Assembly: GCA_017430225.1 (NCBI GenBank)
Contig: JAFRNK010000071.1
Span: forward strand, 1-32,328
DNA: 32,328 bases
Origin: Clostridia bacterium
GTDB lineage: Bacteria > Bacillota > Clostridia > Christensenellales > Aristaeellaceae
Direction of reading: 5' to 3'
The notes below the pieces were generated by a model. The model was not told the origin of the DNA, did no database searches, and saw only the letters and a list, made by a program, of their open reading frames with translations. This document shows positions 30,847-32,328 of this stretch, in pieces. The stretch's first letter is position 1; every line of letters begins with the position of its first letter. A program made the position numbers and the translations under genes.

Positions 30847-31110
30847 CTATTCTTATTTTCCTTTCGAAACAGCAAAATTCGACTCGCAGGAATTGCAGCG
30901 AACAATTTCGACACAAGTGTGGAATAACGAGAAATGAGTGATGAATCCAGGATGAAACCGCCGTGCGATTTCTTTGATTCCATATGCTATGCTCCTGAAG
31001 GCATCGGTCTGGCAGCGCCAAATAACTGTTCCGAACGCCTGTGGCATTGCCATATCGAAACACCGTCAGGCGTTTCAGCAGCAACTCTTCACTTCGCATT
31101 CATCGCTTAA
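30847..31110. other. 264-base intergenic region with repeat-like sequence, no gene called
   Basis: It lies between two minus-strand genes. At 30916-30960 it resembles the dispersed repeat seen near 27414, including the TGAAACCGC end. AACGCCTG (31034-31041) and CAGGCGTT (31067-31074) are an 8-bp inverted repeat with a 25-base loop. Several short frames cross it on both strands, but none has a ribosome site or family pattern. A promoter for the 691-residue gene is expected here, but I see no clear -35/-10 pair. Confidence 0.45.
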
Positions 31111-32328
31111 TTACGGTCTCCTGATCCTGACCTCCGCCCGGTCGTTTTCCGCAGGCATGCCAAAAACATCGTGGCCGGCGGTGATTTCGCGTACGACGAC
31201 GAGCGTGTCCGCGTTTTCGGCGTACACGTGCAGGGTACCGGTCTGGAAGACACGGCGGGTGCGGCAGGCAAGGATCTCCCGCAGTTCGGCCTGGAGCGCC
31301 TTATCCTCATGTCCCCATGGGAAAGTCCCTCGGCAGTAAGGGTCGGCGGTGCCGCGCATGCCGCACTCGTCGCCGTAATAAACGCAGGGAATGCCCGGTA
31401 GGGACGCGAGCAGGCGGTAGGCTTCACGCAGTTTCGCCTTGCCGAGCGCCAACCCTTCCGCGGAGACATTGCCATACGGCAGCTCGTGATCCTCATCGCT
31501 GCCGGCCTCACCGATAAACAGGCTCAGCGCGCGCGGGCGGTCATGGCTGCCCAAGAGATTCATCACACTGTAGTAGAAAGCGGGAGCATAGTTCTCCTGC
31601 TGGCTGCGGATCAGGCGCGCCACGTCCCAGGCGGCGATCCTGTAGTTCATGAAATTCAACGCAGCGGTACGCAGCGGATAATTCATCACGCTGTCGACGG
31701 TATCGCCCAGGCAGTAGGAGCGCATTTCACCATAGGTCACCTTGTGGCTCGCGTCTTCCCAGACCTCGCCGATGACCGCGGCGTCCGGCTTTTCTGCCCG
31801 CGCCGCAATGCGCAGCTCGCGCAGGTAGCTCATGGGCAGTTCGTCGGCGACGTCCAGACGCCAGCCGCTCGCGCCTTCCTTCAGCCAGCGGCGCACAATG
31901 CCCTGATCGCCGAGGAAATACTCTCTGACATCAGGGTTGTCCTTATCCAGTTCGGGCAGGGATTTGATCCCCCACCAGCTGCGGTAGTCCCGCGGCCAGC
32001 GGCGGAAACAGTACCAGCCGTAATAAGGACTCTTCCGGCTCTGGTACGCGCCAATTCCGTGATAATGTCCGGCGGCGTTGAAGTACAGGCTGTCGAAACC
32101 GGTATGGCTGAACACGCCGTCCAGGATAATGCGGATGCCTTTTTCCTTCGCCAGTTCGCACAGGTGTCTGAAATCCTTGTCCGTGCCCAGGAAAGGATCG
32201 ATTTCCGTGTAGTCGCCCGTATCGTAACGGTGGTTGGTGCGCGCTTTGAAGATCGGATTCAGGTACAGCACAGTGACCCCGAGATCACGCAGGTAATCGA
32301 GCTTTTCAGCGATGCCGTTCAGCGTGCC
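31111..32328 (-). CDS. Alpha-amylase family (GH13) glycoside hydrolase, 3' part (N terminus beyond window)
   Basis: The window holds 405 residues plus stop, and the frame is open through the right edge. Conserved GH13 regions are VLYLNPIFKARTNHRYDTGDY, I-L-D-G-V-F-S-H-T (region I) and G-W-R-L-D-V-A-D-E (region II, nucleophile Asp at 31852-31854). I-G-E-V-W-E-D is region III, with acid/base Glu at 31765-31767. L-L-G-S-H-D-R-P-R is region IV, with Asp at 31540-31542. The catalytic triad is complete. The pattern resembles cyclomaltodextrinase/neopullulanase or maltogenic amylase types, which act on short alpha-glucans in the cytoplasm. Without the N terminus the subfamily cannot be fixed. It is co-oriented with the 691-residue gene but 264 bases away. 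Confidence 0.92.
   Translation of the reverse strand, partial: GTLNGIAEKLDYLRDLGVTVLYLNPIFKARTNHRYDTGDYTEIDPFLGTDKDFRHLCELAKEKGIRIILDGVFSHTGFDSLYFNAAGHYHGIGAYQSRKSPYYGWYCFRRWPRDYRSWWGIKSLPELDKDNPDVREYFLGDQGIVRRWLKEGASGWRLDVADELPMSYLRELRIAARAEKPDAAVIGEVWEDASHKVTYGEMRSYCLGDTVDSVMNYPLRTAALNFMNYRIAAWDVARLIRSQQENYAPAFYYSVMNLLGSHDRPRALSLFIGEAGSDEDHELPYGNVSAEGLALGKAKLREAYRLLASLPGIPCVYYGDECGMRGTADPYCRGTFPWGHEDKALQAELREILACRTRRVFQTGTLHVYAENADTLVVVREITAGHDVFGMPAENDRAEVRIRRP

Noticed and set aside
30974-31339. A 121-codon plus-strand frame across the gap between the GH13 gene and the 691-residue gene
   Set aside because: It runs antisense into the GH13 gene, has no ribosome site and partly consists of repeat-like sequence.
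1-32328. CRISPR arrays, rRNA and tRNA genes
   Set aside because: No regularly spaced short repeats and no cloverleaf with convincing stems were seen. A TTCAA-like stretch near 21545 (minus strand) was considered as a tRNA T-arm, but the stems do not pair.

Overview
The window looks like chromosomal DNA from an anaerobic, gut- or rumen-type member of the Clostridia. This is inferred from protein family content, consistent AGGAGG-type ribosome binding sites, small secreted proteins with Firmicutes-style signal peptides and a YlmH homologue. No 16S gene is present, so the placement is tentative. The DNA is fairly GC-rich and densely coded, except for one strikingly AT-rich stretch at about 6868-10500.

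Layout. Positions 1-1812 hold the 3' end of glyceraldehyde-3-phosphate dehydrogenase and a homodimeric-type NADP isocitrate dehydrogenase, each followed by a terminator. A PHP-domain hydrolase (1908-2846, minus) diverges from a carbohydrate-uptake operon (3098-13030, plus). That operon contains a solute-binding protein, two permeases, a secreted CE1-like esterase and a secreted GH3/NagZ-like glycosidase. It is interrupted by a 3.6-kb AT-rich island encoding an O-antigen ligase/polymerase-like membrane protein and a GT39-like membrane glycosyltransferase. The last about 90 bp of the second permease gene are present on both sides of the island. A 20-bp-stem bidirectional terminator at 13058-13113 closes the operon.

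A six-gene minus-strand operon (19163 down to 13162) encodes an SGNH hydrolase, an Ig-like (Big_2) repeat protein, an SH3-like secreted protein, a small anchored or secreted protein, a MATE transporter fused to a histidine-kinase-like ATPase domain, and a small secreted protein. It shares a palindromic divergent promoter with galE-apbE (19303-21415, plus).

The minus operon 25557-21679 encodes a TetM/EF-G-like GTPase fused to a YacP/Rae1-type NYN ribonuclease domain, a TRIC/YicG-type membrane protein and a DEDDh exonuclease. It diverges, with almost no spacer, from a YlmH-type S4 RNA-binding protein. Both members of this divergent pair belong to ribosome-associated families.

The final block (30846-26461, minus) has an unrecognised 691-residue coiled-coil protein, a SpoU-type RNA methyltransferase and a uracil/hypoxanthine-DNA glycosylase, joined by 4-bp ATGA overlaps. 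PsuG follows after a dispersed-repeat-like spacer. A GH13 alpha-amylase-family gene runs off the right edge.

The most notable observations are the GTPase-Rae1 fusion, the AT-rich island with its duplicated, synonymously diverged gene end, the MATE-ATPase fusion, the symmetric divergent promoter at 19196-19259, and a repeat element that appears to have rewritten the C terminus of the DNA glycosylase.
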